Shown here piece after piece: positions 37,095 to 47,911 of a DNA stretch of 64,000 nucleotides. The stretch is from Sulfuricella sp. Lineage in GTDB: Bacteria; Pseudomonadota; Gammaproteobacteria; Burkholderiales; Sulfuricellaceae. The notes beneath the pieces were generated by a model. The model did not search any database. It had not been told where the DNA came from and saw only the letters and a list, made by a program, of their open reading frames with translations. How positions within the stretch are numbered: the first letter of the stretch is position 1; every line of letters begins with the position of its first letter. The stretch spans positions 1 through 64,000 of the forward strand of contig JAQTNE010000008.1 in NCBI GenBank assembly GCA_028713975.1, in the 5' to 3' direction. Both the position numbers and the translations under genes were made by a program.

Positions 37095-38282
37095 ATGGCG
37101 TGGAATGATCCCGATTGGGGCAAGAAAAATAGTGGCGGGCCACCTGACCTGGATGAATTGTGGCGCCGTTTCAACCAGAAGCTGAATACGATGCTCGGCG
37201 GCAAGGGCGGCGGCAGCCCTGTCGGCGGCGGCAATCCGATGTCGGGCGGCAAGATGGCGGCCGGCCTTGGGCTGGTTCCGCTGCTGGCTATCCTGGTGTG
37301 GCTGGGCAGCGGCTTTTACATCGTCAATGCGGGCGAGCGCGGCGTAGTGCTACGCTTTGGCAAGTTTGTTGAAACCACCCAGCCGGGGCCACGCTGGCAT
37401 CTGCCTTATCCGGTCGAGAGCGCCGAGGTGGTCAATATGCAGCAGGTGCGCACCGTGGAGATCGGCTATCGCGCCAACGTCAAGAGCAAGATGCTGAAAG
37501 AGTCGCTGATGTTGACCGATGACGAGAACATCATCGATATCCAGTTCGCCGTTCAGTACATCCTGAAAAGCCCTGAAGATTTTCTGTTCAATAACCGCCA
37601 CCCTGATGAAGCGGTACACCAGGCTGCGGAAACGGCAATTCGCGAAATTGTGGGCAAGAGCAAAATGGATTTTGTGTTGTATGAAGGACGTGCCGAGATT
37701 GCGACGCGCGCGGCCAAGCTGATGCAGGACATTCTTGATCGCTACAAGACCGGCATCAGTATCAGCAAGGTGACGATGCAGAATGCGCAGCCGCCGGAGC
37801 AGGTGCAAGCCTCGTTCGACGATGCGGTAAAGGCCGGGCAGGATCGTGAGCGTGCCAAGAACGAGGGTCAGGCCTACGCCAACGACGTGATTCCGAGAGC
37901 GCGCGGCGGCGCTTCACGCCTGCTGCAGGAAGCCGATGGCTACAAGCAGCGCGTGATCGCCAACGCCCAGGGTGATGCCAGCCGCTTCAAGCAGATACTG
38001 GTGGAGTACAGCAAGGCGCCAAAAGTGACGCGCGACCGCATGTATCTCGACACCATGCAGCAGATGATGAGCAACTCCAGCAAGGTGCTGGTGGATCAGA
38101 AGGGCGGCAACAACCTGCTTTACCTGCCGCTGGACAAGCTGATCCAGAGCGCGGGAGCGGATTCGACATTTCTGGCCGATGCCCCGCCCTTGAAGAAACC
38201 AGAGGCTGTTGGGCCCACGGCGGAAAGCACGGCGCGTTCGCGTGACGCTTTCCGCAGCCGCGAGCGGGAGGTGCGTCCATGA
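37095..38282 (+). CDS. hflK: FtsH modulator HflK
   Basis: A 395-residue membrane protein. The N-terminus is Gly-rich and cytosolic (DPDWGKKNSGGPPDLDELWR), followed by one helix (LGLVPLLAILVWLGSGFYIV) and the SPFH/band-7 domain (NAGERGVVLRFGKFVETTQP). The C-terminal coiled coil is rich in charge. HflK forms a cage with HflC around FtsH and restrains membrane proteolysis. It overlaps hflC by ATGA. Confidence 0.96.
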   Translation: MAWNDPDWGKKNSGGPPDLDELWRRFNQKLNTMLGGKGGGSPVGGGNPMSGGKMAAGLGLVPLLAILVWLGSGFYIVNAGERGVVLRFGKFVETTQPGPRWHLPYPVESAEVVNMQQVRTVEIGYRANVKSKMLKESLMLTDDENIIDIQFAVQYILKSPEDFLFNNRHPDEAVHQAAETAIREIVGKSKMDFVLYEGRAEIATRAAKLMQDILDRYKTGISISKVTMQNAQPPEQVQASFDDAVKAGQDRERAKNEGQAYANDVIPRARGGASRLLQEADGYKQRVIANAQGDASRFKQILVEYSKAPKVTRDRMYLDTMQQMMSNSSKVLVDQKGGNNLLYLPLDKLIQSAGADSTFLADAPPLKKPEAVGPTAESTARSRDAFRSREREVRP

Positions 38283-39145
38283 AACATCTTAATGCCATCA
38301 TGACCGGGCTGATCGCGGTATTCATCCTGCTCAACCTGACCATGTATACCGTCGATCAGCGCCAGAATGCGATTGTTTTCCAACTGGGTGAGATTATCGA
38401 CGTAAAGAAGGAGCCGGGCCTGTATTTCAAGGTGCCTTTACTGCAGAATGTGCGCTTTTTCGATACCCGCGTGCTTACCCTGACGTCATCCGAGCCGGAG
38501 CGCTTCATCACTTCGGAAAAGAAAAACGTGTTGGTGGATTCTTTCGTCAAGTGGCGCGTGGTTGACGTCAAGCAGTACTACGTCAGCGTCGGCGGTGATG
38601 AGACGCGTGCCCATCTGCGTTTGTCGCAGACCATCAACGACGGCCTGCGTGCCGAGTTCGGCAAACGCACCGTGCATGACGTGGTTTCCGGGCAACGTGA
38701 CCAGATCATGGAGATACTGCGCCAGAAGGCGGATGCCGATGCGCGCACCATCGGCGTGCAGGTGCTTGACGTACGGGTGAAACGGGTGGACTTGCCGCAG
38801 GAAGTGAGCGAGTCGGTGTACCAGCGTATGGAGGCCGAGCGTAAACGGGTCGCCAACGAACTGCGTTCCACCGGTGCCGGCGAGGCGGAGAAGATCAAGG
38901 CAGATGCCGACCGGCAGCGCGAGGTTATTCTGGCCGAGGCGTACCGCGATGCACAGCGTACCAAGGGCGAAGGGGATGCCAAAGCGGCTTCGATTTATGC
39001 TGAAGCGTTTGGCCGGAACCCCGAGTTCTACGCCTTCTACCGCAGCATGGAAGCCTACCGCCAGACGTTCAAGAACAAGAGCGACGTGATGGTCATGGAC
39101 CCCAGCTCCGAGTTCTTTAAATACCTGAAATCTTCAGGGAAATAA
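38279..39145 (+). CDS. hflC: FtsH modulator HflC
   Basis: A 288-residue partner of HflK with an N-terminal helix (IMTGLIAVFILLNLTMYTVD) and the band-7 domain (RQNAIVFQLGEIIDVKKEPG). The coiled coil is KADADRQREVILAEAYRDAQ, and the tail EFFKYLKSS is typical. It is translationally coupled to hflK. Confidence 0.96.
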   Translation: MKHLNAIMTGLIAVFILLNLTMYTVDQRQNAIVFQLGEIIDVKKEPGLYFKVPLLQNVRFFDTRVLTLTSSEPERFITSEKKNVLVDSFVKWRVVDVKQYYVSVGGDETRAHLRLSQTINDGLRAEFGKRTVHDVVSGQRDQIMEILRQKADADARTIGVQVLDVRVKRVDLPQEVSESVYQRMEAERKRVANELRSTGAGEAEKIKADADRQREVILAEAYRDAQRTKGEGDAKAASIYAEAFGRNPEFYAFYRSMEAYRQTFKNKSDVMVMDPSSEFFKYLKSSGK

Positions 39146-39167
39146 TAAGCCGGCAGCGGCCAGGATC

Positions 39168-39353
39168 GTGAAAACAACTTTGTTTCTCGCTCTTGGGCTG
39201 ATGCTGGTGCTGGAGGGAATCCTGCCGTTTGTGGCGCCGTCCTTATGGCGCGACACTTTCCGCAGAATGACTGAAATGGCCGACGGGCAATTGCGCTTTG
39301 TCGGGCTGACATCGATGATAGGCGGCTTGCTGCTTTTGTACCTGATTAAATGA
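39168..39353 (+). CDS. DUF2065 (YjeT-like) small membrane protein
   Basis: A 61-residue protein from GTG 39168 with two hydrophobic segments (TLFLALGLMLVLEGILPFVA and FVGLTSMIGGLLLLYLI) linked by WRDTFRRMTEMADGQLR. This is the YjeT/DUF2065 family, commonly found between hflC and hisZ or purA. Function unknown. It overlaps hisZ by ATGA. Confidence 0.87.
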   Translation: MKTTLFLALGLMLVLEGILPFVAPSLWRDTFRRMTEMADGQLRFVGLTSMIGGLLLLYLIK

Positions 39354-40510
39354 ACATGCATAACTGGTTACTTCCGGAATACATTGAGGACATGCTGCCG
39401 GCTCAGGCGCTGCGTTTCGAACGCGTGCGTCGGCGTTTGCTTGACTGGTTTCATGTCTGCGGCTACCAGCTGGTTATTCCGCCGCTGCTGGAATACCTGC
39501 CTTCGCTGCTGTCCGGCACTGGCCGCGACATGGACATCAAGACTTTCAAGGTGGTGGATCAGCTTTCCGGCCACCTGATGGGGCTACGCGCCGACATCAC
39601 GCCGCAGGCGGCACGGATTGATGCCCATCTGTTGAACCGCCAGGGCGTGGTCAGGCTGTGCTATGCCGGCAGCGTGCTTCACGCCTTGCCCGCAGGCCAG
39701 ATGCAGACCCGTGAGCCGTTACAGATCGGGGCTGAACTGTTCGGCCACGGCGGCATTGAAAGCGATGTGGAAATCCAGCGCTTGATGATCAAGGCGCTTC
39801 AGCTTGCCGGGGTCGAACCGGTGCAGCTTGACCTCGGCCATGTCGCGATCTTCCATAGCCTGGTCGAGCACGCGGGAGTTTCCCCGGAGCTCGAGGCCGA
39901 GCTGTTCCAGGCTATGCTGGGCAAAGATGTTCCTTCTCTCGTCGAACTGACCGCCTCGCTCGACCCGGTTTCCAGGGAAGCACTGCGATTATTGCCCCGG
40001 CTGTATGGCGGTATTGAGACGCTGGAAGAAGCGCGGCGGCATCTGCCCGGCCATGCCGAAATCCACCAGGCGCTGGACGACTTGCGCACCATCGGCAGCC
40101 AGGTGCAAGACATCGCGCCCAACCTGTGCTTCGATCTGGCCGAACTGCGCGGCTACCATTATCACAGCGGCGTGGTGTTCGCGGCCTATGCCGCGGGCTG
40201 GGCCAATGCGGTCGCCCTCGGTGGCCGCTACGACAAAGTGGGCGAAACGTTCGGGCGATCCCGGCCCGCCACCGGGTTCAGCATGGATTTGCGCGCCGTG
40301 GTCGGCGCCTTGCCGACCCCGCCGCTACCCAAGGCAATCCTCGCGCCATATGTTCAGGATGCCGTGTTACAGGATAAAATCAATCTTTTGCGCATCCAGG
40401 GCGAAATGGTGGTAGTGGACTTGCCGGGGCACGAGATGAGCAGGGAAGAGCTGAATTACGACCGCGTTCTGGTGCTGGGTGAAACCGGCTGGGCCGTAGT
40501 CGAAGTTTAA
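39350..40510 (+). CDS. hisZ: ATP phosphoribosyltransferase regulatory subunit
   Basis: A 386-residue HisRS-like protein without the anticodon-binding domain or aminoacylation activity. It activates the short HisG in histidine biosynthesis. It starts MNMHNWLLPEYIEDMLP and keeps the catalytic-core fold (GLRADITPQAARIDAHLLNR, RGYHYHSGVVFAAYAAG, GGRYDKVGETFGRSRPATGF). The position before purA is typical of betaproteobacteria. Confidence 0.93.
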   Translation: MNMHNWLLPEYIEDMLPAQALRFERVRRRLLDWFHVCGYQLVIPPLLEYLPSLLSGTGRDMDIKTFKVVDQLSGHLMGLRADITPQAARIDAHLLNRQGVVRLCYAGSVLHALPAGQMQTREPLQIGAELFGHGGIESDVEIQRLMIKALQLAGVEPVQLDLGHVAIFHSLVEHAGVSPELEAELFQAMLGKDVPSLVELTASLDPVSREALRLLPRLYGGIETLEEARRHLPGHAEIHQALDDLRTIGSQVQDIAPNLCFDLAELRGYHYHSGVVFAAYAAGWANAVALGGRYDKVGETFGRSRPATGFSMDLRAVVGALPTPPLPKAILAPYVQDAVLQDKINLLRIQGEMVVVDLPGHEMSREELNYDRVLVLGETGWAVVEV

Positions 40511-41851
<1,341 letters not shown>

Positions 41852-41864
41852 TAACAAAGAAAAA

Positions 41865-41893
41865 GGGCGGGTTCATAGAACCCGCCCTTTTTT
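41865..41893 (+). terminator. Rho-independent terminator after purA
   Basis: Perfect 10-bp stem GGGCGGGTTC (41865-41874) and GAACCCGCCC (41878-41887), a 3-base loop and six T residues. The A-rich upstream side would also make it work for the convergent tRNA-Leu gene. Confidence 0.93.
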
Positions 41894-41897
41894 GATT

Positions 41898-41982
41898 TGG
41901 TGCCCAGAAGAGGACTCGAACCTCCACACCTTGCGGCACACGGACCTGAACCGTGCGCGTCTACCAATTCCGCCATCTGGGC
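41898..41982 (-). tRNA. tRNA-Leu (anticodon CAG)
   Basis: On the minus strand the 5' end GCCCAGA pairs with 3' TCTGGGC, followed by A-CCA encoded in the gene. It has the long variable arm of a class II tRNA, the GGTTCGAGTCC T-arm, and anticodon loop TTCAGGT, giving CAG for CUG codons. Length is 85 bases including CCA. Confidence 0.96.
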
Positions 41983-41998
41983 AATTCAGCAAGCGCGC

Positions 41999-42027
41999 AC
42001 TTTAATAGGAAAGCGATATTTTGTCAA
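41999..42027 (-). promoter_or_regulatory. Promoter of tRNA-Leu(CAG)
   Basis: On the minus strand: -35 TTGACA (42027-42022), 17-base spacer, -10 TAAAGT (42004-41999), then the GC-rich stretch GCGCGC typical of discriminators in stringently controlled stable-RNA promoters. The -35 overlaps the rnr start codon on the other strand. Confidence 0.75.
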
Positions 42028-44369
42028 CGAAGAAAATTAGATCCAGAGACCCATTCCTCGAACGTGAGCGTACTCAATACGAGCATCCGCTGCCGAGCCG
42101 GGAATACATTTTACAGATTCTCACCGAGCAGGGCGTTCCTGTCGCCGAAGAAAAGCTGGCCAGGCTGCTGGAAATCACCGAGGACGAGCTGGAGGTTTTC
42201 AGCCGTCGTATCCGGGCGATGGAGCGTGATGGCCAACTCATGCGCAACCGCAAACATGCGGTGTGCGTGGTGGACAAGCTCGACCTGATCAAGGGTACGG
42301 TGCAGGGCCACAAAGACGGCTTCGGCTTCCTGGTGCCGGATGGAGAAGGCGAAGACTTGTTCCTCGGCCCGAGCCAGATGCAGAAAGTACTGCACGGCGA
42401 CCGGGTGATGGCACGGGTGATCGGCGAAGATCGGCGCGGCCGGCTCGAAGGCAGCATCGTCGAGGTGCTGGAGCACGTCAACACGCGCGTCGTGGGGCGA
42501 CTTTTCAATGAGCACGGCATCCTGTTCGCAGTGGCCGAAAACAAGCGCATCAGCCAGGATTTCATGATTCCGCCGGGTGGCGATATGGGTGCCAAGCCCG
42601 GTCAGGTGGTGATGATCGATATCATCGCGCAGCCGAGCAAGCACGCCAAGCCGGTCGGCAATGTGGTGGAAATTCTCGGTAATTACACCGATCCCGGCAT
42701 GGAGATCGAGATCGCGCTACGCAAGCACGATCTGCCCCATGTGTTCTCGCATGAAGTGGAACAGGCGGCGAAGAAATTCTCCAAAACCGTCCTGAAAAAA
42801 GATTTGAAAGGGCGCGAGGATCTGCGCGAACTGCCGCTCGTTACCATCGACGGCGAGACTGCACGCGATTTCGACGACGCCGTGTTTTGCCGCAAGCTGG
42901 ACAAGGGCTGGAACCTGCTGAGCAAAGGCGGCTGGAAGCTGTACGTGGCAATTGCCGATGTCAGCCATTACGTTCAGCCCAAGGACGCACTCGATCTGGA
43001 AGCGTTCGATCGCGGCAATTCGGTGTATTTCCCGCGCCGTGTCATCCCGATGCTGCCGGAGGAATTGTCCAACGGCCTGTGCTCAATCAACCCGCACGTC
43101 GAGCGGCTGTGCATGGTGTGCGAGATGGACATCAACAGCAGCGGCGAGGTCAAGAAATACAAGTTTTATCCGGCGGTGATGAATTCGCACCAGCGCTTTA
43201 CTTACACCACGGTCGCGGCGATGCTGGCCGACCCTAAAGGTACTGAGGCCAAAGAACACAAGGACTTGCTGCCGCATATCCAGGAGCTGCACAAGCTGTT
43301 CAAGGTGCTGGTCAAGGCACGCGAGAAGCGCGGCGCCATCGATTTCGAGACTGTCGAAACCCAGATGATCTTCAACGATCAGGGCAAGATCGAGCGCATC
43401 GTGCCGGTGCACCGCAACGACGCCCACCGCGTGATCGAGGAATGCATGCTGGCGGCCAACGTGTGTGCCTCGGATTTTCTGCAGAAGAACCAGCATCCGA
43501 CCCTGTACCGCATTCACGAGGGGCCGACTCCCGAGAAATTGGAAGGCTTGCGCGAGTTCCTCAAGGAATTCGGCCTGCCGCTGGGCGGCGGCGACGATCC
43601 CCACGCCAAGGACTACGCCAAGCTGCTGTCCAAGGTGAAAGGGCGGCCTGACGAGCAACTGCTGCAAACCGTGATGTTGCGCTCGCTGCGGCAGGCGGTA
43701 TACAGCCCGGACAACGTCGGCCACTTCGGTTTGGCCTACGAGTCTTACACTCATTTCACCTCGCCGATCCGCCGCTATCCCGACCTGCTGGTGCACCGCG
43801 CCATCAAGGCAGTGCTGAATGGCGAGAAGTATCAGCCCGGCAAATGGGCTGAACTCGGTACTCACTGTTCTCAGACTGAGCGCCGTGCCGACGAAGCGAC
43901 GCGCGATGTTTCCGATTGGCTCAAGTGCTTTTACATGCAGGACAAGGTGGGCGAGACCTTCGCCGGTACCGTCGCCAGCATCACCGGCTTCGGCGTGTTC
44001 GTTGCACTCGATAACATCTATGTCGAAGGCTTGGTGCACGTCACCGAACTGGGCAACGATTACTTCCATTTCGATGCCGCCAAGCACCAACTGCTGGGCG
44101 AACGCACCGGCCAGCGCTTCCGCCTGGGCGACCGGCTCAGGGTCAAGGTGGCTAAAGTCGATCTCGAAACGACCAAGATCGACTTCGTCATGGCCGAAGC
44201 GATCACCAAAGGCGCGACATCGGGTCGGCAGCACACCTCCAGAGAGCCAGCAGGCGGCAAGCCGCGTGCTAGCAAGGGCGCCAAGGAAAAAGACAGCGGC
44301 AGGGGGCATGCACCCAAGATGGAAGAAGGTAGCAAGAAACCGCGCCGTAAACGGAAGCCAGCACACTAA
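42021..44369 (+). CDS. rnr: Ribonuclease R
   Basis: A 782-residue 3'-5' exoribonuclease that degrades structured RNA and acts with trans-translation. I keep a TTG start at 42021 because the N-terminus ([20 protein letters not shown]) matches family members; AGGA lies about 10 bases upstream. Domains are an N-terminal winged helix, cold-shock domains ([20 protein letters not shown]), the RNB core ([30 protein letters not shown]) and S1 ([20 protein letters not shown]), then a basic tail. It overlaps rlmB by one base (TAATG). Confidence 0.95.
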   Translation: MSTKKIRSRDPFLERERTQYEHPLPSREYILQILTEQGVPVAEEKLARLLEITEDELEVFSRRIRAMERDGQLMRNRKHAVCVVDKLDLIKGTVQGHKDGFGFLVPDGEGEDLFLGPSQMQKVLHGDRVMARVIGEDRRGRLEGSIVEVLEHVNTRVVGRLFNEHGILFAVAENKRISQDFMIPPGGDMGAKPGQVVMIDIIAQPSKHAKPVGNVVEILGNYTDPGMEIEIALRKHDLPHVFSHEVEQAAKKFSKTVLKKDLKGREDLRELPLVTIDGETARDFDDAVFCRKLDKGWNLLSKGGWKLYVAIADVSHYVQPKDALDLEAFDRGNSVYFPRRVIPMLPEELSNGLCSINPHVERLCMVCEMDINSSGEVKKYKFYPAVMNSHQRFTYTTVAAMLADPKGTEAKEHKDLLPHIQELHKLFKVLVKAREKRGAIDFETVETQMIFNDQGKIERIVPVHRNDAHRVIEECMLAANVCASDFLQKNQHPTLYRIHEGPTPEKLEGLREFLKEFGLPLGGGDDPHAKDYAKLLSKVKGRPDEQLLQTVMLRSLRQAVYSPDNVGHFGLAYESYTHFTSPIRRYPDLLVHRAIKAVLNGEKYQPGKWAELGTHCSQTERRADEATRDVSDWLKCFYMQDKVGETFAGTVASITGFGVFVALDNIYVEGLVHVTELGNDYFHFDAAKHQLLGERTGQRFRLGDRLRVKVAKVDLETTKIDFVMAEAITKGATSGRQHTSREPAGGKPRASKGAKEKDSGRGHAPKMEEGSKKPRRKRKPAH

Positions 44370-45109
44370 TGGCCGACAGTTTTATTTACGGCTTTCATGC
44401 CGTGACCAGCCGCATTCGGCAAGACGCGAAAAGCGTCGCCGAAATCTACCTGCACCGCGAACGCCAAGACCCGCGGGCCCGTGAACTGCTGCAACTGGCC
44501 GAAGAGATGGGCGTGCGCGTTATTTTCATGGAACGCCACCGTCTCGACGGCATGACCGGCAACGACAAGCACCAGGGTGTCGTCGCCAAAGTGGCGGCAG
44601 CGCGGGAATACCATGACGTATTCGACGTTCTGGAAGAATTGAAAGAACCCGCGCTATTGCTGGTGCTGGACGGCGTGCAAGACCCGCACAACCTGGGTGC
44701 CTGCCTGCGCGTGGCGGATGCGATGGGCGCACACGCCGTAGTCGTGCCGAAAGACCGCGCCGCCGGGCTCAACGCCACGGTGCGCAAGGTCGCCAGCGGC
44801 GCAGCCGAGACCGTGCCGTTCGTCACCGTCACCAACCTCGCCCGCAGTCTGCGCGAGATCAAGGAAGCGGGCGTGTGGGTGGTTGGCGCGGCAGGCGAAG
44901 CCACGGTCGACCTGTTCTCCGCCAAGCTTGAAGGCCCGACCGCCTGGGTGCTGGGCGCCGAGGGCGAAGGCCTGCGCCGCCTCACCCGCGAAACCTGCGA
45001 CCAGCTGGTCAGCATCCCAATGTTCGGCAGCGTGGAAAGTTTGAATGTGTCGGTGGCCAGCGGGATTTGCCTGTATGAAACCAGACGGCAGAGGAATGCT
45101 TTGAAATGA
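44369..45109 (+). CDS. rlmB: 23S rRNA Gm2251 2'-O-methyltransferase RlmB
   Basis: A 246-residue SPOUT methyltransferase. It has an N-terminal L30e-like substrate domain ([20 protein letters not shown]), then [57 protein letters not shown] and [14 protein letters not shown], which form the trefoil-knot SAM site. It directly follows rnr (TAATG overlap), a conserved pair. Confidence 0.95.
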   Translation: MADSFIYGFHAVTSRIRQDAKSVAEIYLHRERQDPRARELLQLAEEMGVRVIFMERHRLDGMTGNDKHQGVVAKVAAAREYHDVFDVLEELKEPALLLVLDGVQDPHNLGACLRVADAMGAHAVVVPKDRAAGLNATVRKVASGAAETVPFVTVTNLARSLREIKEAGVWVVGAAGEATVDLFSAKLEGPTAWVLGAEGEGLRRLTRETCDQLVSIPMFGSVESLNVSVASGICLYETRRQRNALK

Positions 45110-45182
45110 TCAGTTATATTTCCCGAAGTTTTAGAACGCCTATTTCTAATTAGCTTTCACAACCTCACCTCCGGATCAGCCT

Positions 45183-45920
45183 ATGCTCTCTTTTCGTTCC
45201 GCAGTAATTGCCCTCGCCCTATTTACCTTCACCGCGATAGCACAGAGTGCATCACCAGACCTTGCCAATGACGCACTGGTTTCGACCTTTCAGCGTGATA
45301 GCGGAAATGTTCTTTGCTCGCCGAAAAACGCCACTCTTAAAGAAATGCGGGCACTGTTAGATCCATACATCAAAGATATTGACCTAGCCAACCCCAATTC
45401 CTATCCAGCGCTGGCAGTAGCGGTCTATACAGCGTTTCCATGCCCCTTCTCTCCACTCCGGCCTGAATTGAGGCCCGCCGCCAAAGAAGACCTGATCGGT
45501 AGTTGGCTATTTCCTGATGCGTCCCTACGCCTACGGCATGGGCCAAAATCTCCCGCTTGGCGCGAGACTCCAGGAATGCCATACATCAAATGCGAAGGCC
45601 TTACCTTCCATGAGACTGGCGAGTATCGCGTCGCGCAAATTAGAGGGCAGCTTGCTTGCCCAACCGAGATTGACATGCAGGCCATGCGATCACTCCCCAA
45701 AGTCTCATCATGGATACTCCTTCCCAACGGTCGCGTCAAGATAGCCCGCACAGATGTACCGACCCAAACGGAAGAATGGGAAGTGTATGCGGTTCAAACG
45801 CCGTTCGAATTCTTCTCTATAAAGTTTGCGGTTGGCGATCTCGTGGTATATCTCCGGCGCCATCTTGGAAATGAAATCAATGCTGCAACCACGTTCCGAC
45901 ATCTTCAGCCGCTGAAATGA
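45183..45920 (+). CDS. Secreted protein of unknown function
   Basis: A 245-residue product with a clear signal peptide (MLSFRSAVIALALFTFTAIAQSA). The mature part has four cysteines (LCSPKNA, PCPFSPL, IKCEGLTF, LACPTEI), which could form two disulfides. I recognise no domain. Base composition is more AT-rich than the rnr-rlmB side, and it opens an accessory patch continuing to about 46.5 kb, suggesting acquisition. Confidence 0.65.
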   Translation: MLSFRSAVIALALFTFTAIAQSASPDLANDALVSTFQRDSGNVLCSPKNATLKEMRALLDPYIKDIDLANPNSYPALAVAVYTAFPCPFSPLRPELRPAAKEDLIGSWLFPDASLRLRHGPKSPAWRETPGMPYIKCEGLTFHETGEYRVAQIRGQLACPTEIDMQAMRSLPKVSSWILLPNGRVKIARTDVPTQTEEWEVYAVQTPFEFFSIKFAVGDLVVYLRRHLGNEINAATTFRHLQPLK

Positions 45921-46044
45921 AAACGCGTAAGGCATAATCACAATGCGTGTAAGGCTTGTGGATTAACTGTAGTGTTTTTCTTCGAAAGGTTGCAAAAGGT
46001 TTCTATTCGGGTAAAAATGCAACCCACACATGGAGGTGGCGCAT

Positions 46045-46266
46045 ATGTCAATTGCACTTAAGTTATCCGATGAACTGGTTGAATTGGCGAAACCACACGC
46101 GGCCGCGAAGCATCGTTCAGTACCAAAGCAAATAGAATATTGGGCTAGGCTGGGTAAGGTCGTCGAGGAAAACCCGGATTTACCCTTGCAGTTTATCCAG
46201 GATACTTTGCTGGGTATCGAAGAGGCTAAAGCCGGCCAAACTTCCGAATATAAATTTGGTGCCTGA
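46045..46266 (+). CDS. ParD-like antitoxin
   Basis: A 73-residue product. I choose ATG 46045 because GGAGGTG lies six bases upstream; an ATG at 46030 lacks one. SIALKLSDELVELAKPHAAA followed by RSVPKQIEYWARLGKVVEEN is the ParD-like ribbon-helix-helix pattern. The C-terminus (LLGIEEAKAGQTSEYKFG) should contact the toxin. Its TGA overlaps the toxin ATG (TGATG). Confidence 0.8.
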   Translation: MSIALKLSDELVELAKPHAAAKHRSVPKQIEYWARLGKVVEENPDLPLQFIQDTLLGIEEAKAGQTSEYKFGA

Positions 46267-46532
46267 TGAAAGTCCGCACAACGCCGACATTTGATAGAGC
46301 AGAAAAAAAGCTACTGGCAAGAGACAAAAAAACTGTTGCGGATGCTGTGCGCGAGGTTATGGACAACCCGAATGTCGGTGAAGTAAAGAAGGGGGATTTG
46401 GCGGGTGTTTTTGTTCATAAATTCAAAATTAACAAGCAGGAAATTCTGTTGTCCTACCGTTTAAGTAAAGATGAATTGCTGCTGATCGCTTTAGGTTCGC
46501 ATGAGAATTTTTATCGGGATATGAAACGATAA
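46266..46532 (+). CDS. RelE/ParE-superfamily toxin
   Basis: An 88-residue basic protein with the RelE-fold outline: an N-terminal helix pair (TPTFDRAEKKLLARDKKTVA), GVFVHKFKINKQEILLSYRL as the central sheet, and LLLIALGSHENFYRDMKR at the C-terminus, close to YafQ/HigB-like mRNA interferases. Gyrase (ParE) or ribosome (RelE) targeting cannot be decided from sequence. It is coupled to the ParD-like gene and lower in GC than its surroundings. Confidence 0.8.
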   Translation: MKVRTTPTFDRAEKKLLARDKKTVADAVREVMDNPNVGEVKKGDLAGVFVHKFKINKQEILLSYRLSKDELLLIALGSHENFYRDMKR

Positions 46533-46560
46533 GCCTTGAATTTCCCGGTTTCCTGAATGG

Positions 46561-47682
46561 TCAGCGCACCGCAAGCCGCCACAACGACGTCAGCTCCGCC
46601 ATACGCGCGGCATGCAGCGGATCGCTAGCATCGGTGGCCTTGGGATGATGGGGACGGATATCCATTTTTCCCACAACTTCCAACCCCGCTTTGTCGATGG
46701 CCGCGAGCAATTCGGCGCGCGACCGTAGTCCCAGGTGTTCGGCGAGATCGGACAGGATCAGCCAGCCTTCTCCCCCTGGCTCCAGATGTGCAGCCAGCCC
46801 ATTGAGAAAGCCGAGCAGCATGCGGCTGTCGGGGTCGTAAATCGCATGCTCGATCGGGGAGCTAGGCCGCGCCGGCAGCCACGGCGGGTTGCAGACCACG
46901 AGCGGTGCCCGCCCTTGGGGGAAGAGGTCGGCCTGCCGTAACTCCACTTGTTCGTTCAGGCCGAGCCGGGTGAGGTTTTCGCGGGCGCACTCTAGCGCAC
47001 GCGGGTCCTGGTCGGTTGCTACGATGCGCTTGACGCCGCGGCGGGCCAGCACCGCGGCCAGCACGCCGCTTCCGGTGCCGATGTCGAAGGCCAGTTCCAA
47101 CGAAGGCAGCGGCGCTTTCGCCACCAGTTCCACGTATTCGCCGCGCACCGGTGAGAACACGCCGTAGTGCGGGTGGATGCGGTCGCCGAGCGCGGGGATA
47201 TCGACGCCTTTTTTGCGCCATTCGTGTGCGCCGGTCAGCCCCAGCAGTTCTCGCAGCGAGGCCACGGAGGGTTCGTCCGCCGGGCCGTAGGCTTCTTCGC
47301 AAGCCTGCCGCAAATCCGGGGCGCGTCGCAGCGGGATGCTGTAGTCGGCATCGAGCGGCAGCAACAGCATCGCCAGGATGCGTGCGCGCTGGGCTTGAGC
47401 CTGGCGATGCAGGTTGAAAGCTTCGGTTGGTGTCGCAGCCGGCTTGGGCGGTTTGCGATCGACGCGCCGCGCAAGTGCCTGCAGCAGCTGGCGCGCGTTG
47501 TGGAAGTCGCTCCGCCACAGCATTGCAGTGCCTTCGCAAGCCAGGCGATAAGCGGCGTCGGCCGTCAGGCGGTCGTCGGCGACGACCACGCGCTTGGGTG
47601 GCGGCGCTCCGCTTTCCGAGCGCCAGCGGGCGGAGCGAACCTCGTCGGCTTCGGTCCAGTTGACGACCGGGAGCTCGCTCAC
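46561..47682 (-). CDS. SAM-dependent methyltransferase (PrmC/RlmG-like)
   Basis: A 373-residue protein. The N-terminal half is a family-specific domain (LACEGTAMLWRSDFHNARQL). The C-terminal half is a class I methyltransferase with AFDIGTGSGVLAAVLARRGV (motif I), ATDQDPRALECARENL (motif II) and VVCNPPWLPARPSSP (NPPW, typical of N-methyltransferases acting on nucleic-acid bases or Gln). RNA or a translation factor is a likely substrate; the exact target is unknown. It is transcribed alone, convergent with the toxin-antitoxin pair. Confidence 0.82.
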   Translation of the reverse strand: MSELPVVNWTEADEVRSARWRSESGAPPPKRVVVADDRLTADAAYRLACEGTAMLWRSDFHNARQLLQALARRVDRKPPKPAATPTEAFNLHRQAQAQRARILAMLLLPLDADYSIPLRRAPDLRQACEEAYGPADEPSVASLRELLGLTGAHEWRKKGVDIPALGDRIHPHYGVFSPVRGEYVELVAKAPLPSLELAFDIGTGSGVLAAVLARRGVKRIVATDQDPRALECARENLTRLGLNEQVELRQADLFPQGRAPLVVCNPPWLPARPSSPIEHAIYDPDSRMLLGFLNGLAAHLEPGGEGWLILSDLAEHLGLRSRAELLAAIDKAGLEVVGKMDIRPHHPKATDASDPLHAARMAELTSLWRLAVR

Positions 47683-47815
47683 AGCGGCACCTCCTGTTCG
47701 TTGAAACAGGCCTGAAATGGTGTCATGGGCATATCAATGGATAGGAAATTCACGGCGTGAGAATAGCAAATGTTTTGCCGGCCGGCGGAATTTGTTTGCA
47801 GTAGCGCAATCGTAT

Positions 47816-47844
47816 TTGATTTTCCACTGAAATTTCATTAGAAT
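47816..47844 (+). promoter_or_regulatory. Promoter of the rpsF operon
   Basis: -35 TTGATT (47816-47821), 17-base spacer, -10 TAGAAT (47839-47844). It lies 68 bases upstream of the rpsF ATG and just ahead of the leader hairpin. Confidence 0.7.
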
Positions 47845-47862
47845 ACGCGGCTTTTCCACCTT

Positions 47863-47889
47863 GCCTCACCGTCCCGCATGGCGGGAGGC
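47863..47889 (+). promoter_or_regulatory. Candidate S6:S18-binding leader RNA
   Basis: Outer stem GCC/GGC, a 5'-side bulge TCACCG, and an inner stem TCCCGC (47872-47877) with GCGGGA (47881-47886) around ATG. A bulged CCG beside a hairpin in the rpsF leader is the known S6:S18 autoregulatory motif described for many bacteria. The rpsF Shine-Dalgarno AAGGAG follows at 47901. Confidence 0.65.
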
Positions 47890-47911
47890 TTTAAATCCAT
47901 AAGGAGTATTC

